A stretch of DNA of 64,000 nucleotides. It comes from Acinetobacter radioresistens DSM 6976 = NBRC 102413 = CIP 103788. GTDB taxonomy: Bacteria > Pseudomonadota > Gammaproteobacteria > Pseudomonadales > Moraxellaceae. Of this stretch, positions 1 to 9,340 are shown piece by piece. Below the pieces are notes generated by a model that ran no database searches, was not told the DNA's origin, and worked only from the letters and a program-made list of their open reading frames with translations. The translations under genes and the position numbers were made by a program. Numbering within the stretch: position 1 is the first letter of the stretch; every line of letters begins with the position of its first letter. The stretch spans positions 2,170,001 to 2,234,000 of the forward strand of contig NZ_AP019740.1 in NCBI RefSeq assembly GCF_006757745.1. The letters run 5' to 3'.

Positions 1-601
1 TAAGAATTTGCGCCTGTAAAGTTACATCCAGAGCGGTAGTAGGTTCATCAGCGATAAGGATATCGGGATCTAAGGCTAACGCCATCGCAATCATTACCCG
101 TTGTCGCTGGCCGCCGGAAAGCTCATGTGGATAACGGCGCAGTTTGTCTTCCGGATGAGTTATTCCGACATCATGGAGTAATTCTACTACTCTCTGCCGA
201 ACCTGATCTTTAGACCAGCCTTGTAAATACAGACTTTCTCCAATAATTTTTTCTACCCGATGCAGCGGGTTAAGTGCAGTCATGGGTTCTTGAAAAATCA
301 TGGCAATTTTATGGCCACGAATCTGGCGTTTTGCTGTTTCAGACAGATTTAAAAGATTCTGACTATCTAAAATAGCATTCCCCTGAACTTTAAGATTAGC
401 AGGTAACAGTCCAAGCAAAGCCAAGCTGCTGATGGATTTTCCTGAACCACTCTCTCCGACAATAGCTAAGGTCTGTCCGGCATATAGATGGAAATTTAAA
501 TTTTCTACCAGAACTTCGCCCTGCTCATTTTGAATATGCAGCTGTTCAACCTGTAGCTTTAGCGCAGCTGACTGGTCACTGGCGTCTTGGGTCAAATGCA
601 T
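1..601 (-). CDS. yejF: Peptide/microcin C-type ABC transporter ATP-binding protein (partial, YejF-like)
   Basis: ATPase subunit expected to power the importer made by the adjacent permease and binding-protein genes. The gene runs off the left edge, so only about the first 200 residues are present. Visible are a Walker A motif (GESGSGKS), a Q-loop ([10 protein letters not shown], typical of dipeptide/oligopeptide ATPases), the ABC signature (LSGGQRQR) and Walker B ([11 protein letters not shown]). The ATG at 601 on the minus strand lies inside the upstream permease gene and overlaps its 3' end by 26 bases, which suggests translational coupling. YejF proteins usually carry two ATPase domains; the second would lie outside the window. 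Substrate is inferred from family only (peptides or microcin C-like compounds). Confidence 0.9.
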   Translation of the reverse strand, partial: MHLTQDASDQSAALKLQVEQLHIQNEQGEVLVENLNFHLYAGQTLAIVGESGSGKSISSLALLGLLPANLKVQGNAILDSQNLLNLSETAKRQIRGHKIAMIFQEPMTALNPLHRVEKIIGESLYLQGWSKDQVRQRVVELLHDVGITHPEDKLRRYPHELSGGQRQRVMIAMALALDPDILIADEPTTALDVTLQAQIL

Positions 602-1589
602 CGCGGGTTGCCTCCCCAATATAGATCAATAATGAAAGAACCAGTGCTAGACTAAAAAAACCAGATAAAGCCAGCCAGGGCGCATTAAGATTATTTTTCC
701 CTTGCAGCAGAATTTCCCCTAATGATGCAGCATCAGGTGGTAAACCATAGCCCAAGAAATCCAGTGCAGTCAGGGAAGTAATATTGGCGGTAAGCATAAA
801 AGGGAGCTGGGACAGACTGGAACTCATGGCATTGGGAAGAATATGCCGGAAGATAATGGCATGATCTTTTACTCCCAGCGCACGTGCAGCGCGCACATAA
901 TCGAAATTTCTTGCACGCAAAAACTCTGCCCGAACCAGACCAACCAGGGCTGGCCAGCCAAACAGTAACATAATCAGAAATAGCCAATAAACATTTGGAG
1001 TAAACATACTGACCAGAATCATGACCATAAACAGCATGGGCAGGCCACCCCATACCTCAAGTACACGCTGCCCGAGCAGATCAATCCACCCACCGTAATA
1101 GCCTTGTACTGCACCTATCACGATACCAATTAAGGCAGCAAAAAATGTCAGGGCAAAGCCGAACAGTAAAGAAATACGCAAACCATATAAAACACGTGCC
1201 AGTACATCTCTTCCCTGATCATCAGTACCTAACCAGTTTTGTGCTGTTGGTGGCGATGGCACAGGAACAGCCAGTTCAAGATTTGGCGTCTGATAAGAAA
1301 ATTCAATTAAGGGCCAGATTGCCCAGCCTTTGGCGTTGATAAGCTGCTGTACCACCGGATCTTTATAGTCAGCTTCCGTTTCAAAAACTCCGCCAAAAGC
1401 TGTTTCCGGATATTCCTTCAGTACAGGCACATAATAAGAATTTTCATATTTCACCAGTAGCGGTTTATCATTGGCGATAAACTCTGCCGCAAGAGAACAA
1501 ATAAAAATCAGAATAAAAATAATCAGGCAGCCCATACCAAGACGGTTATGGGTAAAACGTTGAAGGCGTGCCCGCATTAATGGAGACAT
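576..1589 (-). CDS. yejE: ABC transporter permease (YejE-like)
   Basis: Inner-membrane permease of the peptide-type importer, 337 aa. An N-terminal membrane segment (about residues 17-40) precedes a periplasmic stretch, then the BPD_transp_1 domain from about residue 135, with the EAA-loop-like segment [22 protein letters not shown] that contacts the ATPase. This is the DppC/OppC/YejE class, marked by the N-terminal extension ending in the [16 protein letters not shown] motif. Its ATG shares one base with the stop codon of the preceding permease (TAATG), and its 3' end overlaps the ATPase gene, so the genes form one operon. E. coli YejE is of similar length. Confidence 0.93.
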   Translation of the reverse strand: MSPLMRARLQRFTHNRLGMGCLIIFILIFICSLAAEFIANDKPLLVKYENSYYVPVLKEYPETAFGGVFETEADYKDPVVQQLINAKGWAIWPLIEFSYQTPNLELAVPVPSPPTAQNWLGTDDQGRDVLARVLYGLRISLLFGFALTFFAALIGIVIGAVQGYYGGWIDLLGQRVLEVWGGLPMLFMVMILVSMFTPNVYWLFLIMLLFGWPALVGLVRAEFLRARNFDYVRAARALGVKDHAIIFRHILPNAMSSSLSQLPFMLTANITSLTALDFLGYGLPPDAASLGEILLQGKNNLNAPWLALSGFFSLALVLSLLIYIGEATRDAFDPRRQ

Positions 1590-2656
1590 TATTTTGCCCC
1601 CCGTGAATCAAAATTGATGCGTGGATCGATAATCTGATATAGCACATCACTGATGAGACGCAAAATCAAACCCAGCAGGGTAAATAAAAACAATGTGCCA
1701 AAAATAACTGGATAATCACGCTGTACTATGGCTTCAAAACCCATCAATCCCAGTCCATCCAGATTAAAAATTATCTCGATAAACAGGTTGCCTACAAAGA
1801 AAATCCCTATCAGAGCTTCAGGTAAACCGGCAATCACTATCAGCATTGCATTACGAAATACATGGCCGTATAGAACCCGGTTTTCACTTAATCCCTTGGC
1901 ACGTGCAGCTAACACATACTGCTTGCTCAACTCTTCCATAAAAGAGTACTTTGTCAAGTAGGTTAGTCCAGCAAACCCGCCCAGAATCATGGTGAATAAA
2001 GGCAAGGCCATGTGCCAGAAATAATCTTTGATTTTTCCAAGCAGGCTGAGCTCCTGAAAATTTTCCGAGACTAGCCCCTGCAGCGGAAACCACTGAAAAT
2101 AACTGCCGCCAGCGAAAAATACAATCAGTAAAACACCAAATACAAAGGTCGGTACAGCATAACCAACCGCCAGAAGTAATGAAGTAGACTTATCAAATAG
2201 CGTGCCGTGCTGTCTGGCCTTTTTAATCCCCAATGGAATAGACACCAGATAAATCAGTAAAGTACTCCATAACCCCAGAGAAACTGTAACCGGCATTTTC
2301 TCCCAGAGCAGCTGGGTAACGGGCTTATCTTTAAAAAAACTGATGCCGAAGTCCAGAGTGAGATATCCCTTGAGCATAATCCAGAAACGTTCAGGTGCCG
2401 ATTTGTCAAAACCGTATTGTGCTTTGATTTTTTCCACCATTTCATCACTAAGGCCCCGTGCACCCTGATATTCAGATGAATGGCCAGCTGTTTCAGCATG
2501 GCTAGTGTTTCCCACTCCCTGGAAATTCTGGGCTTGCTGGATAGCCTGCTCTACCGGCCCTCCTGGTGCTAGCTGGATCATCATAAAGTTAATCAGCAGA
2601 ATCAAGAATAGAGTTGGAATAATTAACAGAAGTCTTTTTAATATATATGTGCCCAT
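1589..2656 (-). CDS. yejB: ABC transporter permease (YejB-like)
   Basis: First permease of the importer, 355 aa, of the DppB/OppB/YejB class. It starts with the characteristic membrane segment YILKRLLLIIPTLFLILLI and the motif FMMIQLAPGGP. The transport domain occupies roughly residues 120-350 and contains the EAA-like loop AARAKGLSENRVLYGHVFRNA. The insert at about residues 40-75 (rich in Gly, Ser and His) resembles the longer periplasmic region of YejB relative to DppB. It lies 37 bases after the binding-protein gene and is fused by TAATG to the second permease gene. Function follows from family and operon position; the transported peptide is unknown. Confidence 0.93.
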   Translation of the reverse strand: MGTYILKRLLLIIPTLFLILLINFMMIQLAPGGPVEQAIQQAQNFQGVGNTSHAETAGHSSEYQGARGLSDEMVEKIKAQYGFDKSAPERFWIMLKGYLTLDFGISFFKDKPVTQLLWEKMPVTVSLGLWSTLLIYLVSIPLGIKKARQHGTLFDKSTSLLLAVGYAVPTFVFGVLLIVFFAGGSYFQWFPLQGLVSENFQELSLLGKIKDYFWHMALPLFTMILGGFAGLTYLTKYSFMEELSKQYVLAARAKGLSENRVLYGHVFRNAMLIVIAGLPEALIGIFFVGNLFIEIIFNLDGLGLMGFEAIVQRDYPVIFGTLFLFTLLGLILRLISDVLYQIIDPRINFDSRGAK

Positions 2657-2693
2657 AAAGACGCCATTCCCTGTGACTTCAATTGTTATAAGG

Positions 2694-4538
2694 TTATTGC
2701 CTGCGCAAATAACTGCTCACCTGCTGAGCCTGCTTGCTATCAATCCACCAGTAGTCTAAACCTACAGAAAGTTTTGGTTTCTGTTTTGGCTGATGATACA
2801 TATTCCAGTATGCCAACCAATTTTCCCCCTTGCCATAAGTTGGAATCTGATAGTAGCCCGCACGCAGCAGACGGTCTAATACGCGGGTACGAATAACCAG
2901 CTGTTGACGGTCTGGTGCCCGGATGACACTATTAATTACTTGATCAATAACCGGGTTCTTGATACCGGCATAATTATAATTTCCTGCCTGATCAGCTGCA
3001 GCACTTCCCCATAACTGTGCCTGTTCATTACCAGGCGTCAGTGACTGCGGCATTACGCTGGTCGTCATGTCAAAATCATAACGGCGCATCCTTTCAAGAT
3101 ACTGAGGTACATCTACCTGACGTAGCGTCACTACAATACCGAGTTTTTTCAGATTACGTACAAAAGGCATTAAGGTACGCTGTAAACCGTCCTGATGAAT
3201 GAGGAATTCGATTTCAACCGGCTGTCCTTTGGAATCATATAGTTTGCCATCATGAATTCGATAATCGGCCTTAATTAAAATCTGACGTGCAATCAACAGA
3301 TTGTTACGATTAAATCCGCTGGCATCTGAAACCGGATACTTCCAGTTCTTGAGTACACCTTGACGCATTACAGTATGCAATTTGGGTAATAGCGGCTGAA
3401 GGATCTGCATTTCCTTAGGGCCGGGTGGTCCTTTTGCTTCAAGTTCACTATTGGCAAAATAACTTTGCAACCGCTGATACTGACCATAAAACAGGGCCTT
3501 ATTCAGCCATTCATAGTCATACGCATAAGTTAAAGCGCGGCGGAACTGAATATCATTAAAGGGGCTACGACGTGTGTTAAACACAAAACTCTGGGTTGCC
3601 ACCGGATTCTGATGCCGAAAGCGATAGGTCTTGACCATCCCAGCTTTTACTGCCGGAAAATTATACTCTGTCACCCATTTACGCGCTGTCATCTCTTCAT
3701 GCAAAGTATATTGCCCTGACTTAAAACCTTCAAAAGCAATATCCAGATTTCGGTAATAAACATATTTTAACCGGTCAAAATTATAACGTCCCTTATTTAC
3801 AGGTAAATTCTGCCCCCAGTAATGCGGATTTCGTTTATAGGTAACGCTACGCCCTGCATCAATCCGGTCAATCAGATAGGGGCCTGAACCAACAATAGGT
3901 TGCATAGTAATTCGAGTAAAATCCCGGTTTTTCCAGTCCTGCCTGGAATAGATGGGTAATGTTCCCAAAATTAGTGGCATCTCTGCATTATTATCTGACC
4001 TGAAAGTAAATTTGACCTGATACCTAGATAGAACTTCAGTTTTTTCCAGATCCGCCAGATACATCTGCAACCCCGGATTGGATTTGGTCTGATAAGCGTC
4101 AAAGCTGAACTTCACATCTTCAGCTGTGACAGGGAGACCATTACTAAAACGTGCTTTAGGATTCAGATAGAAAATAACAAATTTAGTATGTTCTGGATCA
4201 TAGCTGGCTTTTTCTGCCAATAGCGGATAAAGCACTCCCGGCTCATCCAGAGAACTGCTCATCAGGGAATCAAACAGAAAATTAATCCCATCTACCGAGC
4301 TGCCTTTACCATTCATGCTATTTAAGTTATCAAAAGTACCATTACTGGCTGTACTTAATAATCCACCTTTAGGAGCTGCCGGATTAGCATATGGCATGGC
4401 ATTCAGGCCGCTATACTTGGGCTGGGTGTGAAGCGCGATATAAGGCGTGGTTTGCAATGCAGCAAACCCGCCTTGAGCACATACACTTAATCCAGCCGCA
4501 AACCCCAGCTGCTTAGCTTTTGCAAAACTCCAGTGCAT
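2694..4538 (-). CDS. yejA: Extracellular solute-binding protein of the peptide/microcin C-type transporter (YejA-like)
   Basis: Periplasmic binding protein, 614 aa, SBP_bac_5 family. An N-terminal signal peptide covers about the first 28 residues. The mature protein opens with the YejA-like pattern PKYSGLNAMPYANPAAPKGG and GTFDNLNSMNGKG, followed by the family motif ARFSNGLPVTAEDVKFSFD near residues 130-150. Length matches YejA (about 600 aa). It sits between the lytic transglycosylase gene (25 bases upstream) and the permease genes. This pairing with murein hydrolysis makes muropeptide or peptide uptake an attractive inference, but the ligand cannot be read from sequence. Confidence 0.93.
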   Translation of the reverse strand: MHWSFAKAKQLGFAAGLSVCAQGGFAALQTTPYIALHTQPKYSGLNAMPYANPAAPKGGLLSTASNGTFDNLNSMNGKGSSVDGINFLFDSLMSSSLDEPGVLYPLLAEKASYDPEHTKFVIFYLNPKARFSNGLPVTAEDVKFSFDAYQTKSNPGLQMYLADLEKTEVLSRYQVKFTFRSDNNAEMPLILGTLPIYSRQDWKNRDFTRITMQPIVGSGPYLIDRIDAGRSVTYKRNPHYWGQNLPVNKGRYNFDRLKYVYYRNLDIAFEGFKSGQYTLHEEMTARKWVTEYNFPAVKAGMVKTYRFRHQNPVATQSFVFNTRRSPFNDIQFRRALTYAYDYEWLNKALFYGQYQRLQSYFANSELEAKGPPGPKEMQILQPLLPKLHTVMRQGVLKNWKYPVSDASGFNRNNLLIARQILIKADYRIHDGKLYDSKGQPVEIEFLIHQDGLQRTLMPFVRNLKKLGIVVTLRQVDVPQYLERMRRYDFDMTTSVMPQSLTPGNEQAQLWGSAAADQAGNYNYAGIKNPVIDQVINSVIRAPDRQQLVIRTRVLDRLLRAGYYQIPTYGKGENWLAYWNMYHQPKQKPKLSVGLDYWWIDSKQAQQVSSYLRRQ

Positions 4539-4563
4539 ACCAGATCCTGTTCAGGTTTTTTTA

Positions 4564-7500
4564 TTATAGATTTGGTACTTTAATCACTTCACCGATACGA
4601 AGCTGCGTACTTGGCTGAATATTATTCATTTCTGCCAGTTCGCTCGTATTCATACCATATTTGTTGGCCAGACCAATTAATGTATCCCCACGTTTTACCG
4701 TATATGAAGTTACTGTTTTTGGAATCAGCAAGTTCTGACCACGTAAAAGACCAGCACGTGACTCCAGATTATTTAACTCTGCCAGCTCTTTAACCGAAAT
4801 ACCGACACGGCTGGCAATGGTATTCAGAGACTCTCCATTTTTTACGGTATAACGCTCAGTATCACGATGACTGCCAGAAGAATTATTTTTACTGTTCTTT
4901 GCAGTTACTGTTTCTTTCTCTACAGGTGCAGGTGATACTGGCAGTTCTCCATCAAGCTTGATTTTCTGGCCGACACGCAAGCCTGAATTACGGTTAATTC
5001 CATTTAGGCCTGCCAGAAAATTAACCTGTAAATGATATTTTCCGGCAACTGATGTAAGAGTATCGCCCGGCTGAACAATATATTCATCCGGCATGCTTGC
5101 CCCAGCCGGAACTTTTAAAGTCTGGCCAATACGGACTCCACTACCGGTATTGATATTATTAAGCTGTGCCAGGTCGCTTACAGACACTTTAGATTGTGCT
5201 GCAATACTGGTGAGAGTATCGCCACGCTGTACCTTATAACTTTCAGTCTTATAATTCGTACTGACTTTGATATTGTCATTCAAAGTTGTTTTCTTATCTT
5301 CTTTAGTTTCGACTTTAGCAGAAACACTGGTCTCCTCTACAGGAACATTGATTCTCTGACCTACCAGCAGGCTGCTGGTTGAAGTCAGGCCAGGTGTTAA
5401 ATCTGCCAATTCTTGATTAGATAATGCATAACGTTCAGCAATCATTTTCAGATATTCGCCACGTTTAACAGTGTAACTCTTGGTCTTGATCCGCTGTTCT
5501 GCGGTTACTCTGGTGTCAGCCACCTTAACAGGTTTTGCCACAGCTGCATTCGGATTATCTTTCAACTGAAGTTTCTGTCCTACAAACAGACCACTAGTTA
5601 CAGAGAGATTATTCCAGTCGGCCAGTTGTTTCAATGAGAGACCAAACTGGTCAGCAACGCTGGTCAGACTATCATTGGCTTTGACCAGGTAAGTTTCCGG
5701 TTTGCTGGCTTTTACAGTTTTTTCTTCAACTTTTTGTGGAATGGCATCGTACAGGTATAAAGAAGTTCCTACATATAAGGTAGCACTTGGGTCAATCTGG
5801 TTCCATTTCGCCACATCACGCCAGCTTACCCCATTTTTCATGGCAATTACTGCAAGGGTATCACCTGGCTGAACCGTATAGGTACTGCGCTTGCCCTTTG
5901 GTGGTATAACTACAATTTCGCTGTCAGTCTTAATATAGTCTTTGCCCTTGTTGCGCTCTAACTCTTCCGAATTTGCCAGGGTATTTTCCGCCACGGCTTT
6001 TGGATAAGAGAATCCACGCTTAACCTCTTTACCCTGCTGTTCGGCTACTGAGAGACTAGTCTGGATAGCTGTCAGTTTAATCTTGCCATCATATGGATCT
6101 ACAATTTCTGTACCTTGCGGAGCCAAGGCTTTTAGCTCAGCAACTACTTCATCTTTTTCAGCCTGGCTGGCTTGAGGCTGGAGTACCTCTTCAACTGACT
6201 TTTTCTCACCTTCAGCCTTAACCAGAGCCAGAATCTGGTCACGTTCAGTTTGTGAAATTGGTGGCTCTACACGTACCGGTGTAATATTTGCCGCTGGTGT
6301 CACTGCAACAGGTATACGCGGAGCACTTGGTATGTCTGCTTTTGCTGCAAATGAAGCCAGAGCATCCGAACCTTTAGGTGTTGAGACTTTAGCTGTAGTT
6401 GTTTTACTGCTATTACTTGCCAACACAGGTGCAGAGCTTAATGAAGATGAAGGAACTGTTGCAGAAGCAGCTGGAGTTACCCTGGTCTGGACTCTTACCG
6501 ATGATGCGGGCTTAGAAGCTACTGGCGGCTGGTTGCTTGCCCATAGCCCTCCTGAACCTGAATTCAGGCTGCGCAGCTTTGTATCAATTGCCGGACTAAG
6601 ATCAGCTGGAATCAGAATACGCATCGGGCTGGCCGGATCTACATATTCACCGCGATGGCCGGGATTCAAGGCATAAAGTTCGGCACGGCTTAGGCCAGTA
6701 ATAGAAGAAACCTGATTTAACCCGACTCCGCCATTTAAATTAACTTCGCGGAAGTGTGGACGGTTAGCAATTGGCGGTAAAGATACCCCATATGCTGACG
6801 GGTTTTTAATAATCTGTGCTACTGCCAAGAAACGTGGAACATAATTCATGGTTTCCTGTGGCAGTTTAAGCGACCAGTAATCAGTAGGTAAGCCTGCAGC
6901 ACGGTTACGGTTAATGGCCTGCTGGATGCGACCCGGCCCGGCATTATAGGCAGCCAGTGCCAATTCCCAGGAACCGAACTGATTATACAGGCTGCCTAAG
7001 AACTCATAGGCTGCACGAGTCGATTCAACCACATCTCGACGGCCATCATATAGTGAAGTCTGCTTCAGACCATAAATTTTACCGGTGCTTGGAATAAACT
7101 GCCATAAACCTGCTGCTGCTGCACTACTGGTCGCTGCCGGGTCATAGGAGCTTTCAATGACTGGTAATAGGGCCAATTCAGTTGGCAGACCACGACGCTC
7201 GGCTTCTTTTACGGTATGGTACAAATAGCGGCTGGCACGTGCACTTAGACGGTCAAGATAAGGCTGACGTGAAATAAACCAGCTACGCTGTGCCTCAATA
7301 CGTGAGTCCCAGTGATTTAAATCCATCTTGAAGCCTACAGTCATCCGCTTCCACACATCACCGTGCTTGAGAATCAGCAGACGATCGCCTTCGACAGCGC
7401 GCATATCAGTCGCAGAAAGCAGATCTTCAAGTGAATCCAGACTGCTGGCATCTAAAAGACCGGACCCAACCTGGTTTGATTTTATTGTTTTTGAATTCGC

Positions 7501-7617
7501 GGGAGTTGATGAACAGCCTGTCGTCATCCCGAGTGCTGCAATAGCAGAGCCAAGTAGAGTAATTTTAAACAAGATTGACGCAGAAGGCTGCCACACTGCT
7601 GTGGTTGGTTTATACAT
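4564..7617 (-). CDS. mltD: MltD-type lytic transglycosylase with seven LysM repeats
   Basis: Membrane-bound lytic murein transglycosylase, 1017 aa from the ATG at 7617. This start is chosen over the one 24 codons upstream because it begins a clean signal sequence and has a GGAA motif seven bases before it. A probable lipidation Cys is at residue 35 (TTGCSS). The SLT domain follows with catalytic Glu155 in the ESSYDP motif, then AAAGLWQFIPSTG and ALAAYNAGPGR. The C-terminal 400 or so residues hold seven LysM repeats, each starting like YTVKRGDTL and containing an LxxLN-type helix; a weaker eighth copy lies just after the SLT domain. E. coli MltD is much shorter, with two or three LysM copies. 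It is probably first in an operon with the ABC importer. Confidence 0.92.
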   Translation of the reverse strand: MYKPTTAVWQPSASILFKITLLGSAIAALGMTTGCSSTPANSKTIKSNQVGSGLLDASSLDSLEDLLSATDMRAVEGDRLLILKHGDVWKRMTVGFKMDLNHWDSRIEAQRSWFISRQPYLDRLSARASRYLYHTVKEAERRGLPTELALLPVIESSYDPAATSSAAAAGLWQFIPSTGKIYGLKQTSLYDGRRDVVESTRAAYEFLGSLYNQFGSWELALAAYNAGPGRIQQAINRNRAAGLPTDYWSLKLPQETMNYVPRFLAVAQIIKNPSAYGVSLPPIANRPHFREVNLNGGVGLNQVSSITGLSRAELYALNPGHRGEYVDPASPMRILIPADLSPAIDTKLRSLNSGSGGLWASNQPPVASKPASSVRVQTRVTPAASATVPSSSLSSAPVLASNSSKTTTAKVSTPKGSDALASFAAKADIPSAPRIPVAVTPAANITPVRVEPPISQTERDQILALVKAEGEKKSVEEVLQPQASQAEKDEVVAELKALAPQGTEIVDPYDGKIKLTAIQTSLSVAEQQGKEVKRGFSYPKAVAENTLANSEELERNKGKDYIKTDSEIVVIPPKGKRSTYTVQPGDTLAVIAMKNGVSWRDVAKWNQIDPSATLYVGTSLYLYDAIPQKVEEKTVKASKPETYLVKANDSLTSVADQFGLSLKQLADWNNLSVTSGLFVGQKLQLKDNPNAAVAKPVKVADTRVTAEQRIKTKSYTVKRGEYLKMIAERYALSNQELADLTPGLTSTSSLLVGQRINVPVEETSVSAKVETKEDKKTTLNDNIKVSTNYKTESYKVQRGDTLTSIAAQSKVSVSDLAQLNNINTGSGVRIGQTLKVPAGASMPDEYIVQPGDTLTSVAGKYHLQVNFLAGLNGINRNSGLRVGQKIKLDGELPVSPAPVEKETVTAKNSKNNSSGSHRDTERYTVKNGESLNTIASRVGISVKELAELNNLESRAGLLRGQNLLIPKTVTSYTVKRGDTLIGLANKYGMNTSELAEMNNIQPSTQLRIGEVIKVPNL

Positions 7618-7838
7618 AAAAAATTCCAAACAACTCGCACAAAGTTTATTTTTTAAATAAGCCATTGTAGTGATGACTGCCAATGACACAAGGCAATAAT
7701 TTAGCGCGATTCCACCTGAAATGTTACAAGAAATTAAAATTTCCCTTTAACAGCAGGTCGTCTTCCAGTTTTTGTGTATACAATAGAAGTCTCAGGTATG
7801 TATTTTCCCCTTGTATTTTTTTGACAGGTTTCTGATTT

Positions 7839-9206
7839 ATGTCTCAAACAATCACACTCTATGTAGATGGTGCTTGCCGCGGTAATCCCGGCTTAGGTGG
7901 ATGGGGTGCATATATCATTACCGAGCAGGAAGAACATAAAATCTGTGGCGGTGAACCCCTTACTACCAATAACCGTATGGAATTGACTGCTGCAATTGAA
8001 GGCATTTCATTCTGCCCAAAAGATGCCAAGCTTGTCATTTGGACAGACTCTAACTATGTCAAAAAGGGTATTACCGAATGGATTCAAGGCTGGAAAAAGA
8101 AAAACTGGAAAGACGTCAAAAATCCTGACTTATGGCAAAAACTGGATGCAACCTGCCAAGGACGCGAAATCGAATGGAATTGGATTAAGGGACATGCTGG
8201 CCATGCAGGCAATGAAATGGCAGACCAGCTGGCAAATTTAGGTGCAGATCAAATCATGCAAGGCATCAGTACCCCGGTTCAGGCACAGCTCAATAGTGAG
8301 CATACATCAGAAAAAAAGTCTGAAAGCGACTGGTTACTGGATGATCCGTTAGGCTTCGATTTACTTGAATCAGAACCGGAGCATATAGAAGAGTCGACTC
8401 TGTTATTGCCAGATCAGGTTGAATTAATGGATGATGAATTAGCTACTGAAATAGAGACGGCTGAGTCAAGCCATCCATATGTAGTCACTACTGAAGCGAC
8501 CTTGGAGCTACATGGTCCGCGCCAGCTGATTCTTGATACGGAGACTACTGGTTTTTATTTCCAGGATGGAGACCGGATTATTGAAGTCGGTGCCATTGAA
8601 ATGGTAAATCGTAAACTTACCGGCAGCTCAATCCATATTTATATCAATCCGGAAAAACCGGTGGGTGACTCAGTAGACATTCACGGTATTACTGATGAAT
8701 TCTTGCAGGATAAGCCACGTTATGCGGAAATTGCAGAGGTTCTTTTTAATTATTTAAAAGGTGCCGAGATTATTGCCCATAATGCCAGCTTCGATATGAA
8801 CTTCCTTGATATGGAGTTCAAACGCGCAGGATTCCCTGCATTATCTGAAGTGTGTGAAGTAACTGATACCCTGGCACTAGCTAAAAGCAAGCATCCCGGA
8901 CAGAAGAACTCGCTGGATGCTCTGGTTCGCCGTTATGAAATTCCAGCACGAGACCGTACTTTTCACGGTGCTTTGCTCGATGCCGAGATCTTGTCCGATG
9001 TATATCTGGCCATGACAGGTGGACAAGTATCCTTTGATATGGATGCCCTGTCTCAAAGCGAAATAAGTCAGTCACAGGCTTCACGACAAGTAATCAATGT
9101 TGATTTGCCCGTAATTATGCCTTCACCCGAAGAGCTTGCGGCTCATGAAGAGTGGGTTCAACACTATCAGGAAAAGAATGGCGAACCCTGTTTATTTGCC
9201 CGATAA
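7839..9206 (+). CDS. rnhA-dnaQ: RNase HI - DNA polymerase III epsilon (DnaQ) fusion protein
   Basis: One 455-aa protein joins two enzymes encoded separately in E. coli. Residues 1-140 are RNase HI, which cuts RNA in RNA-DNA hybrids; the carboxylates D10 (YVDGA), E48 (RMELTA), D70 (WTDS) and D129 (NEMAD) are present. Residues 141-225 form a very acidic, poorly conserved-looking linker. Residues 226-395 are the DEDDh proofreading exonuclease, with D233 and E235 (LDTET), D319 (HNASFDMNF), H376 and D381 (HGALLDAE). QVSFDM at 396-401 sits where E. coli epsilon has its beta-clamp peptide. The C-terminal 50 residues should bind the polymerase alpha subunit. No internal stop or frame change occurs. 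It is divergent from mltD. Confidence 0.95.
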   Translation: MSQTITLYVDGACRGNPGLGGWGAYIITEQEEHKICGGEPLTTNNRMELTAAIEGISFCPKDAKLVIWTDSNYVKKGITEWIQGWKKKNWKDVKNPDLWQKLDATCQGREIEWNWIKGHAGHAGNEMADQLANLGADQIMQGISTPVQAQLNSEHTSEKKSESDWLLDDPLGFDLLESEPEHIEESTLLLPDQVELMDDELATEIETAESSHPYVVTTEATLELHGPRQLILDTETTGFYFQDGDRIIEVGAIEMVNRKLTGSSIHIYINPEKPVGDSVDIHGITDEFLQDKPRYAEIAEVLFNYLKGAEIIAHNASFDMNFLDMEFKRAGFPALSEVCEVTDTLALAKSKHPGQKNSLDALVRRYEIPARDRTFHGALLDAEILSDVYLAMTGGQVSFDMDALSQSEISQSQASRQVINVDLPVIMPSPEELAAHEEWVQHYQEKNGEPCLFAR

Positions 9207-9340
9207 AAAAAACCACATAAAGTGTTATTTTTTGTATATAAACCTTTTCTAGTTAAGTTATATTAATCTCTAGAAGTAAGGCGGTTATTTATACCAGTCC
9301 TTACATGAACAGATATAACACTAGGAAAGGTGCAGATCAC

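Noticed and set aside
6332-6676. 114-codon plus-strand open frame inside mltD
   Set aside because: It is antisense to the low-complexity Ala/Ser/Pro linker of MltD and has no independent support.
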